64,000 nt of DNA, from NCBI GenBank assembly GCA_902729315.2, contig LR746273.1:5616001-5680000 (forward strand), in the 5' to 3' direction. A program made the position numbers and the translations under genes. The notes under the pieces were generated by a model, which worked only from the letters and a program-made list of their open reading frames with translations, did not search any database and was not told the origin of the DNA. Shown in pieces: positions 12,081 through 22,572 of the stretch; within the stretch, counting starts at the first letter, position 1; every line of letters starts with the position of its first letter. This stretch comes from Spirodela intermedia. Its lineage: Eukaryota; Streptophyta; Magnoliopsida; Alismatales; Araceae.

Positions 12081-13475
12081 ATGGAGGCTGGTAACGGAGT
12101 AAAGGGGCAGCAGCTGCATGTGGCCGTACTCGCCTTCCCCTTCGGAAGCCACCCCGCAGCCCTCCACGCACTCGCCTGCCGCCTTGCCGCCGCGGCCCCT
12201 CACGTCGCTTTCTCCTTCGTCAACTCCGCCAAGTCCAATGCCACCCTCGCCGCCGTCGACTCTGTGCCGCCAAACCTGAAGTTCTACGACGTGGACGATG
12301 GGGCTCCGGCAGACTTTGCCTTCAATCCCAGGAAGCCAGAGGAGGCAATCGAGAACTTCATGCGGGTCACCCCTGGAAACTTCCGAGAGGGGATGGAGGA
12401 GGCGGTCCATAGTACTTGTGGGGCGACGATAACCTGCGTGATAAGTGACTGCTTCCTCTGGTTCGCCGGCAACCTGGCGGCAGAGCTCGGGGCGGCGGTC
12501 CCGTGGGTGGGGCTGTGGACCGGAGGTCCCCGGAGCTTGTCGGTCCATCTCTACACAGACTTGCTCCGCGAAACCATCGGCGCTGGAAAGAAGGGAGCCT
12601 CTGATGTGGAATCCAAGGTTGATGATGAAATTGGCTCTCTCCCCGGGATGGCCGGCACGCGCCTCTGCGACTTACCGGAAGGAGTCGTCTCTGGCGATCT
12701 CAACTCTTTCTTCGCCCGCCACCTCCACAGAATCGGCCTTGAGCTGCCACGTGCTTCGGTGCTGGCGATCAACACCTTTGAAGGTCTCGACCCCGACGTG
12801 CTCATCAACTTCCACGCCAAGTTCAAAAGATGTCTCCCTTTGGGACCGCTCAACCTCCTATGCCCGCCGCCATCGCAGCCCGACTCCGCCGGCTGCCTGG
12901 AGTGGCTGGACCATCAGGCCCATGGCGAGGTGGTATACATCGGCTTTGGCACCTTTGCAGTCCCTCCGCCGGCGGAGCTAGCAGAGCTGGCCGAGGGGCT
13001 CGAAGCCAGCGGAGCCCCCTTCTTGTGGTCGTTGAAAGAGAAGTTCTGGACCCTCCTGCCGGCCGGTTTCCTTGCCCGGACAGCCGGGCAGGGGCTGGTA
13101 GTGACATGGACCCCTCAGCTGCGTGTCTTGGAGCATCCCGCCGTCGGGGTCTTCGTGACCCACTGTGGGTGGAAATCTGTGCTGGAGAGCCTCACCAGCA
13201 GCGTTCCCATGGTGTGTCGCTCCATTCTGGCCGACCAGCATATCAACGCACGTGCCATCTCACATGTGTGGAAGATTGGACTGGCCTTCCCAAATAATAC
13301 AATGACCAAGGATGAGGTCACCAAGGCTCTCCACGTGGTCCTCAAGACGGCGGAGGGGAAGAAGATGAAGGAGGGGGCATGTGCCCTAAGGGCGGTGGCG
13401 CTCCAGCAGGTTCAACCTGGTGGCAGCTCGTTCGAGAACTTCCGTGCCCTCGTAGCGATAGTCTCTTCTTCTTGA
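12081..13475 (+). CDS. UFGT: UGT78-type flavonoid/anthocyanidin 3-O-glycosyltransferase-like protein
   Basis: A 464-residue GT1-family UDP-sugar glycosyltransferase in one uninterrupted exon, the usual family length. Enzymes of this clade transfer a sugar from UDP-sugar to the 3-hydroxyl of flavonols or anthocyanidins in the cytosol. The catalytic His is H24 (FPFGSH) and the activating Asp is probably D123 (CVISDCFLWF). The 44-residue plant PSPG box runs exactly from W343 to Q386 (WTPQ...HCGW...DQ). Clade-typical stretches include FAGNLAAELGAA, WTGGPRSLS and PPPAELAELAEGLEASG. Odd points: the box has HCGWKS where HCGWNS is usual, and SSVPM and CRSILADQ differ from common GGVPM/CRPFFGDQ, so activity or donor choice may be altered. 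Known homologues often have one intron; none is present. Coding GC is very high. Substrate is inferred, not shown. Confidence 0.9.
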   Translation: MEAGNGVKGQQLHVAVLAFPFGSHPAALHALACRLAAAAPHVAFSFVNSAKSNATLAAVDSVPPNLKFYDVDDGAPADFAFNPRKPEEAIENFMRVTPGNFREGMEEAVHSTCGATITCVISDCFLWFAGNLAAELGAAVPWVGLWTGGPRSLSVHLYTDLLRETIGAGKKGASDVESKVDDEIGSLPGMAGTRLCDLPEGVVSGDLNSFFARHLHRIGLELPRASVLAINTFEGLDPDVLINFHAKFKRCLPLGPLNLLCPPPSQPDSAGCLEWLDHQAHGEVVYIGFGTFAVPPPAELAELAEGLEASGAPFLWSLKEKFWTLLPAGFLARTAGQGLVVTWTPQLRVLEHPAVGVFVTHCGWKSVLESLTSSVPMVCRSILADQHINARAISHVWKIGLAFPNNTMTKDEVTKALHVVLKTAEGKKMKEGACALRAVALQQVQPGGSSFENFRALVAIVSSS

Positions 13476-14695
13476 TGGGTGAGAAGTGAGTGAAGGCTAG
13501 TTATATTTATTTCCTATAAGGTGTTGTCAGTCATTAATTTCTTCAAATGTTATGAGTTATGTTTTAGTTTGATTTGCAAAATATTCATAAACAATAGTAG
13601 GTCAGGTTGTTTCCTCAAGGAATTTGGCTTAATGATTAATGTCTGTTTTATTGAAGGACAGAGTGGAAAAGAAAATTAGAGGTCGTAGACTGGAAAAAGA
13701 GAAAAAGAGGGGGGTGATCATTTCAGATCTGATTTCTTAGATCTAGTTGGCATAAAAATATAATTAAGTGTTCGTGACTTCTACTCTTAAATTTCTAAAC
13801 TAAAATACATAGAACTTTCCTTGTTTTTAAGCTAACTTGGTGTCACCATTATTTCTTTATTTCTACTAAGAAGAGGTGTTTACTTGAAGCAGCGGGAGAG
13901 ATCTTATTCACGATGAGCAGTGCTCTAGATTGGCATACTTACATTCACATCATGTGGAGCTCGAAAAATCATAAACCCTATGAGTTGGCTGAATCGCCAA
14001 GGGTTTTTTTAATCCAAAGTTATTAGTGACATGAGTTTTCCCCAAATGTATAAGGCAATGTCTCATCTCTCTCATCTCTCACTCACCTCTTGCTCACGAA
14101 AGAGAAAATGCTCGAAGGTTCTAGTGGCTTTGTCCTCTACAAGGCCACACTCTATTAGATCGGTGGTCTTCTTTTTCGTGTTCTCTCTCTTGAGCAGTTG
14201 GATCTTTCTCCCACCACAAGGCTACCCCTTCACTCTCACAAGTAACAGTTAGGCTGCTACATTGTAGTCATTGATGAAGCATCCACGGCTTGAGGCATAA
14301 ATTCTTAAATCACTAGAAAATGATTAGTAAAATCATGAAATCATATTCAATGTCTATAATAATCCTATTTAATAAGCCATCCAAATATGTATGAGGAGAT
14401 TAATTTCATAAAATTATAAAAATATTTAAAACATTAAGATACCTTAAAATATGTTAAAAATCATATAGACCAATGTGAACAACACATTAATAATATCATA
14501 AAAATCTAAAATTAACTTAGTTAAGGTGCATTCCAACACATTATTCATGTGTTATCAGTACAATATTCTCTTGTCGACGTAGTATTTTCTTAGAGGACAA
14601 GTACTCTTCCAAATGGGCTAGATTTTTGTTTGTAGTGACAACTCACGGGATATTCCATAATCTAGAGAAGTCGAAGGGCTTTTCTAGAATGTGGT
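13476..14695. other. Intergenic, 3' UTR of the glycosyltransferase then AT-rich sequence
   Basis: The first 100-150 bp are the likely 3' UTR. The rest is AT-rich with no supported gene. The small ORF at 14031-14252 has no recognisable domain. Confidence 0.5.
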
Positions 14696-15386
14696 TGACA
14701 TGGCTTAGTCGTTGTATATTAAATCACGTAAATCTAAAATTTATAAAACTAGAAAATACGGTTTTTTAGATATTTAGAAGTATTTCTAAATAAATATATC
14801 AATTATAATTTAATAAAACTTCTAAAAAAAATAGCAGTAATTTTCTAGGTCGATCACAAGGATGTAATATAATATCTAGTAATTATTCAAAATTTTCCTC
14901 AAAGAATACTATTTTCTATGAATTTTATACTAAGAAATAAAAATAAAATATATTTAAAATTCACAAAAAAAAGAAATAAGGGTGTGGACATCAAGATGAT
15001 GTCAGCGTCCGACGAACGCGAATTGGGTAGAAATAGAGTTTCGCCCGACGATTCTTATGTAAGCAATTAAAGACGATTTAATTGATCAAATTAAGATCTG
15101 TAAAAGCCAGAAGAATTGTAAGTGAACAAAGTATATTTTGGTAAATTAAAATCACAAAAATTATCACTAAATAAAGCGTAAAGTAAGTTGAAAGTAGGAA
15201 AATAGAATTTCAGTGTCGCAGCGGTGATGCGTCGGCGATGCACCAGAATCCTGAGCGTTCGGGAGGATCATCATGTAGTGTCCACGGCCTCGAAGGCTCT
15301 CCTTGGACAAAGACGACGTGGGCAATCTCTAGATCTCCTTTCGAAGTCTAGAGATCAATGAAATGGGTCGTCGACGCGTCTCCGAC

Positions 15387-15484
15387 GGCTGTCACTTGAC
15401 AGAGCAGAAAAACGACGACTTTGCGGCTCTCCGGTGGCTGTCACCTAGCAGAGTAGAAAAATGACAACTTTGCGGCTCTCTGGC
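15387..15484. repeat. 49-bp tandem duplication inside the E2 3' LTR
   Basis: Units 15387-15435 and 15436-15484 both start GGCTGTCAC and end with CTTTGCGGCTCTC plus four bases. The other LTR carries a single unit at the corresponding place (about 21337-21385), so this copy gained one after insertion, or the other lost one. Confidence 0.85.
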
Positions 15485-15907
15485 GGCTGTCACCCGATGG
15501 AGAGGAGCTGGATGGAGGTGGGGTGCGTGTCAGGGAGTTTCATCCTCAGGTTCGCACAACGAAAGGAGGCTCTTCATCGCATCTGGTACGCTCTCAAGAG
15601 GTGACGACTCGTCTCCCGGTGGATCGTCCTCTTCTCGACAATGACTTGTTCGTTGATCAATCGGAGATGATTTACTCGATGGATTCGCGATCCTTTTATT
15701 GCGGATCCTTCAGCAATTTTAGTAACAATACTCCGCGAATTGCGTTGATGAGATTTTCGCCGATGATCTAGCGATTCTGATTGCTTAATCCTTCACCAGC
15801 AATCTACAAGAAAATTGCGATAATCAGATAAAAATATGAGTTTTGGCTTTGGGAGGATTCGAACCCGCGCTGGTTGCCCGCCTCTTTTGAGGAAGGTGAC
15901 GGCTTTA

Positions 15908-16169
15908 GTCCCACATCAGTTGTGCGCTGAATTTTTGGGCGAATATATAGTAATGTTACATTTCTAAGTAAGTCCCTTTCTCGTGCGTGTATGACCACTC
16001 CTTGCCATACAGCCGGCTGGCCACTGGTGACATGGAAGTGGAGTGGCGCACACATGCCCCCATCGGTCTTAGCCGCTCAAGCCCCTGCTCACAGCTCCTG
16101 CCCGACTGTGCTTCCGACCTGCTTGCGGGCCCGACTGGCCAGCGGGTCCCCCCATTTTGCTATATTTTT
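15908..16169 (+). promoter_or_regulatory. snRNA-type USE plus TATA-like module, GC-rich block and T-run in LTR
   Basis: GTCCCACATCA at 15908-15918 matches the plant snRNA upstream sequence element (RTCCCACATCG) at 10 of 11 positions. After 23 nt comes AATATATAGT (15942-15951). About 190 bp of GC-rich sequence follow in an AT-rich LTR and end at a T-run (16165-16169). The module sits on the strand opposite to the element's genes. In plant snRNA genes a USE-TATA spacing of about 23-26 nt goes with Pol III and about 33-36 nt with Pol II. That the module is active is a hypothesis. Confidence 0.4.
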
Positions 16170-16364
16170 ATTTCTTTTTCTTCATTTATCTCAAAAGTAA
16201 GACTATAAAAATCGTATAAAATCATATAATTACCCAAAAATTCATGTTAATCAACTGAAAACCACTTTTCACATTTTAACACAAATATAAGTCTATTTAT
16301 CATGAGTTAAGGCTAAAACTGTATTATTTACTAATTATTAACTCATGATAATGAAGACTTATCA

Positions 16365-16377
16365 CACCCCCCAACTT
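16365..16377 (-). other. Polypurine tract of copy E2
   Basis: The minus strand reads AAGTTGGGGGGTG, immediately followed by the LTR start TGATAAG. It sets the element's direction and 3' LTR border. Confidence 0.85.
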
Positions 16378-16762
16378 AAATCATTGCTAGTCCCTTAGTA
16401 ATGGAATTATGAAAATAAAAATTTACAAATCTCAAACATCATATTTCAATACATAAAAAAATACAATTAAAAATGATACACCTTTAGACACTTTGGACTC
16501 TTATATCAAGTATTTAAGAATGATGTCAAGCACTTAAATGTTTAAGCACTTCTTAGAATAACAATCTAGACTTCACTTCTTCTATTCACATCTTTATCAC
16601 TTTTTCACTCATAGATATATTTACAAGATGTTCTAATTATCAATAATCATCCAAGAATAATATTGATCCTACATTTCCCTTTTTCCATGGCTTGATTTTT
16701 GAAGTGTGTACTATATTTCTTCTTTTTTTTTGATATATATAGTGGATAAGTAGCTTTTCTTG

Positions 16763-16937
16763 TAGACAAATTTTGACAATAAGAATGATGTCTCACACCC
16801 TCCATGTGTACTCTTCATTTTCAGGGCTTTCACTTTATCCACTTATTTTGCAACAAATATTTTTCTATAGACGATTTTCGACAATGAGAATGATGTCTCA
16901 CACCCTCCATGTGTACTCTTCGTTTCTAGATTTTTCA
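16763..16937. repeat. Two-copy direct repeat in E2 interior, period 105 bp
   Basis: Copies starting at 16763 and 16868 share TAGAC, a GACAAT-centred segment and a nearly identical stretch from GAATGATGTCTCACACC through TGTGTACTCTTC. The repeat is in the non-coding stretch between gag and the polypurine tract. Confidence 0.8.
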
Positions 16938-17598
16938 CATTGCTTCTTTTTTTTTTCTTTCAAAATAAGTGATTTCTCCTCACAAGTCCTATAGATCAGG
17001 GTGCAAAAATCTCTATTAAACTCAAATGATCAATCAAATTTTCACATCAAGTAAATACTATCCATCAAGATTATGAAGTGAAAATCTGTAAAATCAAATC
17101 CATGTTATCTATCATGTATCCAAGGAGTATTCCAACATTTCATGCTACTAGATCATTCTTTTGACTCAATAATAATCTTCCTAGTATCTTTTGGTATCAA
17201 TCAATCTAATTGATTTAATTTTTCATGCATGCAATATGATGTAAAAAATTTATAGATTAGATAGTTCTGATAGTTCTGTTTTCTATTTTTAGTTTTATTT
17301 TTAGCAACAATAAATTTGTCAAAAATAAATCAAAACTATCCTCTTTATAATTGTAATTTCAAATTTCAGCAATATATGTCTAGGGGATTGAAATGTGAGA
17401 AAAGGGTCTCTAGAATTTCAAATTTCGGGCTGTTTTTTGTCTACTATTTTTAATAGTCTTTTGTTTCTGACAGAAAACTAGAAAATAAATGTTGTAGTTT
17501 TCTGAATTTTATTTTATTATTTTATTTTTTTTAGTTGCTGTTCTAATGCAAACACATGTTCTTAATCGTCCTACAGTATAAATTAATAATTAATACTT

Positions 17599-17612
17599 CA
17601 CCCCCCAACTTA
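17599..17612 (-). other. Second, internal polypurine-tract-like site in E2
   Basis: The minus strand reads TTAAGTTGGGGGGT, nearly the same as the true tract at 16365-16377, and is preceded by GAGGACAATG. This combination is common after the coding part of plant Ty3/gypsy elements. It may be a second priming site or a relic of an earlier 3' region. Confidence 0.6.
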
Positions 17613-18241
17613 AAAATGACATTGTCCTCAATGACATAGAAAAATCGAAATAGAATATGCAGAAAATATAATTTTCAAGTGAAGCATGCATATGTGCAAA
17701 GTTAAGCATAAAAATATTTTCATAAATGATAAAGCTCAAAAAGACATCACCTCAACCTCGTTTTTAATTTTCCACTTCATCTTACACTCCTCCTGCACTT
17801 TTTTGAAAAAACAAATACTGAAACAAGTACTGCGAAATTCTAAGAAAAACAGAGCTTAAAAAAAAAATCAAACATAATGAAATAAAAACCATGGGTTGCC
17901 TCCCATGCAGTGCTGAATTTAATGTCTTCAACTGGACAGCTCTTAGATCATATAAGATGATCTATGGCCATCAAAATATATTTGTATCCCAAGGTAAGTT
18001 TCATGATATTCTTTTTCAGATTTATCATAAATTCATATACTTTATATATATACCTTGACATACTTTCAGCCAAGACAGAATGGAAATTAACAAAATTTTC
18101 CCAAAAATAATATTTCTATTTTGAAAAGAATCTTTCCTCATTTCTATCTTGTTTTATAAGGCTCTCATTCATTAATAAATACTTTCTATTAATAGACCAT
18201 AAAATATGATCAGGCCATATAATTTTCAAATTAGCTCTTAC

Positions 18242-20333
18242 TCAATCTAGAATTTTTTCATCTAAATTGATATCTCTAATTCTTCCACTCACCCATTTCT
18301 TAATGTGTTCTTTTATTTGCATAATCTTCCCCTGCTCCATTTTATCTTCCATATATATTTGTTCAATTTGGGAGGAGTGAAATATTTCAAGCTTAGAAGT
18401 AATTCTAATGGGATGTGAGTTTTGAAGGATGGAAGGATTGTCTTCTTTAATCTCAGATCTAATGAATTCAGTAAAATTCAAATTTTCTCCTCCAAAATTA
18501 TCTCTATATTCATATTCATTATTTTTGTTTCTCCCCATTAGTTGAATCAACTCTTTTTCTAGCTTTTCGTTTCTTAACTCATCAAATTCTTCATCTTCCC
18601 AAGAGCTATCTTTTAATTTCGGTATATGATATACATCATCATCCTCACAATCAACATTCATGGCTGCAAAATTATGATTAGATTTATTAATTTCGTCTCC
18701 TACGTCTCTCAAATCAACTGATTTTTCCTCACCTGAAATATGTTTTTCTTTATTTCTGTCCTTACTCCCTTCTACTAAAATTTGGATGATTTTTCCATGA
18801 TCAACTGTTGTTTCTTCATCTAAGGGCTCTTTCTCCTCATCATCCTCACTATATTCATTCATCAATTGTGAGCAATAAATGATTTTATTCAAATTTTCTG
18901 CTACCATATTTTCAACATTAATATTCTCATTTACTTCTAATGGCTAATCAATTTTTTCTAATAATTGAAAATAAGGATCAGGTAAAATATTCTCACTCAA
19001 TGTATTCACTAACTTAACATTTTCATTTTGTGGGTTTTTTTCTAAATTTATCCACTAGACTCTCCTTGTTGAAATCTTTCTGTTGGACAATTTCTTAGAT
19101 TTTCTATGGGCTGACTAGGTAGCTGTCCCTCTTCTCTCTTATTCCTAAGAACCTCTATAATTTGTTTTTGGTGCAGCATCATTTGATTCATAGTTTGTTG
19201 CATCATTTGGCTCATTTGCTGCATCATTTCCATAGCATCATGTTGGATTTGAGAGGACTGATTTTTCTGAAATCTATGTTCTTATTTTGGACGAAATTCA
19301 AAATTTGAATTGGATCTAAGTGCTTCTAGATTTTGAATATTATTTAGGTTTCTCCACGAAAAATTATTCCCCCAATTAGGATTATAAGAATTAGAAAAAT
19401 ATTCTCTATTTTTACTAAAATCGTGGGGTACTTGCACTTGTTCTTGCCTAGGATGATATTGAAACTCGAAATGATCATTTTCACCATACATAGGACGTGT
19501 ACTATTTGAATTAAATTGAGGGTTAAGAGGCTTTCTAATATTGTCAATAAGTAAATCAAGTTTTTCTAATCTTTGATTAATCTAATTACCCTCATTTCTA
19601 AATTTAGAATCATCATCATGATGCAATTCATAAATTCTTCTCTTCTTATCCCTATCATATAATTCAAAAGAGGCTTGATCTCTAGAATTTTCACTTAAAT
19701 TTTCATAAAGACTGTAAATCTCATCAGGGGTTTTCTCCATAAAAGCTCCTCTACATATAGAATCAACCATATTTCTATGTTGTTCTAATAATTCATCATA
19801 AAAAATTCTATTGAGCTGCCTCTTGGGTATAGCATGATGATGATAGATTCTAAGTAAATCTTTGAATTTTTCTCATGTCTCATGCAAAGTTTCTCCTAGT
19901 CTTTGAGAAAAATTCTATATATATTTTCTCATATTTTGAGTTTTTCCTAAGAGATAAAATTTTCGAAGAAAGGCATGTTCTATGTCTTTCCAACTAGTTA
20001 ATTCTCTATCTAATGTGGATAGCCAATGGCTAACTTTGTCCCTAAGTGTATGAGAAAATAATTTCATCTTAATAATTTTTGGTGTAGCTTGAGGAAGATT
20101 AACTAAATCACAGACCATATGAAATTTTTCTAAGTACTGATGAGGTTCCTCTAAAGGCAATCCATAAAAATTAGGGAGCATTTGAAAAATCCTGGATTTA
20201 TTTCGAATTTAACAGTGGGTGCTAATGGGACTCTAATATTGGATGCTCTTTGAAATGAATAAGGGATATAATGATTTTTCATGGCCATAGGATTGCTCTT
20301 AGTTTGACCTGTACTTCCTTCAGGATCCATCAA
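18242..20333 (-). pseudogene. Gag-like coding region of copy E2, frame-broken
   Basis: On the minus strand the region opens at 20333 (MMDPEGSTG) and runs through several frames. 19915-20181 carries the retrotransposon gag core (NFYGLPLEEPHQYLEKFH, ATPKIIKMKLFSHTLRD, W.STLDRELTSW). 19582-19770 continues it (SICRGAFMEKTPDEIYSLYENL). 19048-19233 is a Met/Gln-rich coiled-coil-like stretch. The longest open part, 18242-18907 (221 codons), is strongly acidic (DDEEKEPLDEE, SWEDEEFDEL) and matches no enzyme I recognise. The core is in at least two frames, so no full protein is made. No CCHC knuckle was found. The acidic ORF staying open is the only sign of coding integrity. Confidence 0.75.
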
Positions 20334-20620
20334 ATTTAATTTTTATTTCGGATTTTTAGTTTTGAATGAAATAATGAAAGGATTTTCTAGCCTTAGATGC
20401 AAGGATCTTCTACCATACATAAAACATCAATAAATTCGAGGGAAAAGTTTAGTAATTGTTACCCTCCTTCAATATGCTCCAATTCTTGCCTTGCTTCTTT
20501 TCGTTCCTTTTTTCTAAAAAAAATAATTTGGCAAGCAAAAAAAATAAAAAGAAAACAAGAGTTAATTTTTTTTGTGTACACTAAGAGAAAAATAGAAAAA
20601 TACTAAATATTATGTAATAC

Positions 20621-20639
20621 ATCCCCGGCAACGGCGTCA
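20621..20639 (-). other. Primer-binding site of copy E2, tRNA-Asp type
   Basis: The plus strand atccccggcaacggcgtca equals the 3' end of plant tRNA-Asp including CCA, apart from one transition (gcca to gtca). It lies 5 bp from the 5' LTR edge at 20645, which fixes the primer and the minus-strand orientation. Confidence 0.85.
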
Positions 20640-20644
20640 AAATT

Positions 20645-22270
20645 TGACGTGGCTTAGTCGTTGTATATTAAATCACACAAATCTAAAATTTATAAAACTA
20701 GAAAATATGGTTTTTCGGATATTTAGAAGTATTTCTAAACAAATATATAAATTATAATTCAATAACACTTCCAAAAAAAATAACGGTAATTTTCCAGGTC
20801 AATCATAGGGATGTAATATAATATCTGGTAATTATTCAAAAAAAATCTCAAAGAATACTATTTTCTATGAATTTTATACCAAGAAATGAAAATAAAATAT
20901 ATTTAAAATTCACGAAAAAAAGAAATAAGGGTGTGGACATCAAGATGACGTCAGTATCCGGCGAACGCGAATTGGGCAGAAACAGAGTTCCGCCCGGCGA
21001 TTCTTACGTAAGTGATTACAGACGATTTAATTGATCAAATTAAGATCTGTAAAAGCCGGAAGAATCGTAAGTGAACGAAGTATATTTTAGTAAATTAAAA
21101 TCACACAAATTATCACTAAATGAAGCGTAAAGTAAGTTGAAAGTAGGAAAACAGAATTTTGGCGTCGCGGTGGCGATGCGTCGATGATGCACCGGAATCC
21201 TGAGCATTCGGGAGGATCGTCGTGTAGTGTCCACGGCCTCGAAGGCTCTCTTTGGACAAAGACGACGTGGGCAATCTCTAGATCTCCTTTCGAAGTCTAG
21301 AGATCAATGAAATGGGTCGTCGACTCGTCTCTGACGGTTGTCACCCGATAGAGCGGAAAAACGGCAACTTTGCGGCTCTCCGGCGGCTGTCACCCGATGG
21401 AGAGGAGCTGGATGGAGGTGGGGCGCGTGTTAGGGAGCTTCATCCTCAAGTCCGCGCAGTAAGAAGAGGTTCTTCATCGCATCTGGTATGCTCTCAGGAG
21501 GTGGCGACTCGTCTCCCGAGGGATCGTCCTCTTCCCGACGACGGGTTGTTCGTCGGTCAATCGGAGATGCTTTACTCGATGGATTCGCAATCCTTTTATC
21601 GCGAATCCTTTAGCAATTTTAGTAACAATGTTCCATGAATCTCATTGACGAGATTTTCGCCGATGATCCAGCGATTCTGGTTGCTTAATCCTTCATCGAC
21701 GATCTGCAGGAAAATTGCGATAATCAGATAAAAATATGAGTTTTGGCTCTGGGAGGATTCGAACCTGCGCCAGTTGCCCGTCTCTTTTGAGGAAGGTGAC
21801 GGGTTTAGTCCCACATCGGTTGTGCATTGAATTTTTGGGCGAATATGTAGTAATGTTACATTTCTAAGCAAGTCCCTTTCTCGTGTGTGTACGACCACTC
21901 CTTACCCCACAGCCAGCTAGCCACCGGTGACATAGAAGGGGAGTGGTGCACACGTGCCCCCATCGGTCCTAGCCGCTCGAGCCCCTGCTCGCGGCTCCTG
22001 CTCGACTGCACTTCTAACCCGCTTGCAGGCCTGGCTGGCCGGCGGGTCCCTCCATTTTGCTATATTTTTATTTTTATTTCTTTTCCTTCATTTATCTCAA
22101 AAGTAAGATTATAAAAATAGTATAATATCACATAATTACCTAAAAATTCACGTTAATCAACTGAAAACTACTTTTCACATTTTAACACAAATATAAGTCT
22201 ATTTATCATGAGTTAAGGTTAAAACTATATTATTTACTAATTATTAACTCATGATAATGAAGACTTATCA
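20645..22270 (-). repeat. 5' LTR of copy E2 (1626 bp)
   Basis: Partner of 14696-16364. It carries the same USE-like motif (21808-21818, here a perfect RTCCCACATCG), a TATA-like box beginning at 21842 (23 nt gap), a GC-rich block and a T-run at 22066-22070. CpG positions are better kept than in the other LTR. Confidence 0.9.
21808..22070 (+). promoter_or_regulatory. snRNA-type USE plus TATA-like module in the E2 5' LTR
   Basis: GTCCCACATCG (21808-21818) is an exact match to the plant USE consensus. AATATGTAGT follows after 23 nt, then a GC-rich block of about 190 bp ending in TTTTT. It has the same layout as the module at 15908-16169. Function is inferred only from the motif and spacing. Confidence 0.4.
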
Positions 22271-22572
22271 ATGATCTATTTACATTAAATTAAGAAATCC
22301 TTACAATTTAGACTTGCATGTGACATGCTAGTTTGCCAAGTCAATTGTTTTGTCGTGTTTGGATATAGCCACATGTGAGGTACTGCATTTTTTGTCATGT
22401 TATGTAAGCTCTAACAATTTGTGCATACTCTCTCTTTCTCTACCATCCCCTCTACACATTAGGAAGAAAATTTGATCACTATTACGACTACAATAGGCTG
22501 GGGTATATGAGTTGATCAGTAATAACCAAAGTGGTATAATAGTGAAAACCTACATGCTTAACTTAATATTGT

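Larger units (their letters stand above)
14696..16364 (-). repeat. 3' LTR of copy E2 (1669 bp)
   Basis: Aligns along its whole length with 20645-22270. Differences in the parts I compared are mostly transitions, about 5-14 percent by eye. The 43-bp length excess is largely explained by an extra 49-bp tandem unit at 15387-15484. Confidence 0.9.
14696..22270 (-). mobile_element. Gag-only LTR retrotransposon (TR-GAG-like), copy E2
   Basis: A 7.6-kb element with two similar LTRs (14696-16364 and 20645-22270), both starting TGAC and ending ATCA on the plus strand. A tRNA-Asp primer-binding site lies next to the right LTR and a polypurine tract next to the left one, so it is oriented on the minus strand. 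The 4.3-kb interior encodes only a broken gag-like protein and an acidic ORF. No protease, RT, RNase H or integrase motif is seen, so it must depend on enzymes from another element. Flanking pentamers GTGGT (14691) and ATGAT (22271) could be a target duplication altered by two transitions, but this is weak. The tRNA-Asp primer is common in the Athila/Tat side of Ty3/gypsy; that placement is an inference. Confidence 0.85.

Noticed and set aside
12075-12548. 157-codon minus-strand ORF over the glycosyltransferase
   Set aside because: Shadow of the plus-strand gene caused by high GC; the plus frame carries the full conserved family sequence.
15855-15865. B-box-like GGTTCGAATCC on the minus strand of the LTR (also in the other LTR)
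   Set aside because: No matching A box or cloverleaf could be drawn, so it is not called a tRNA gene or SINE.
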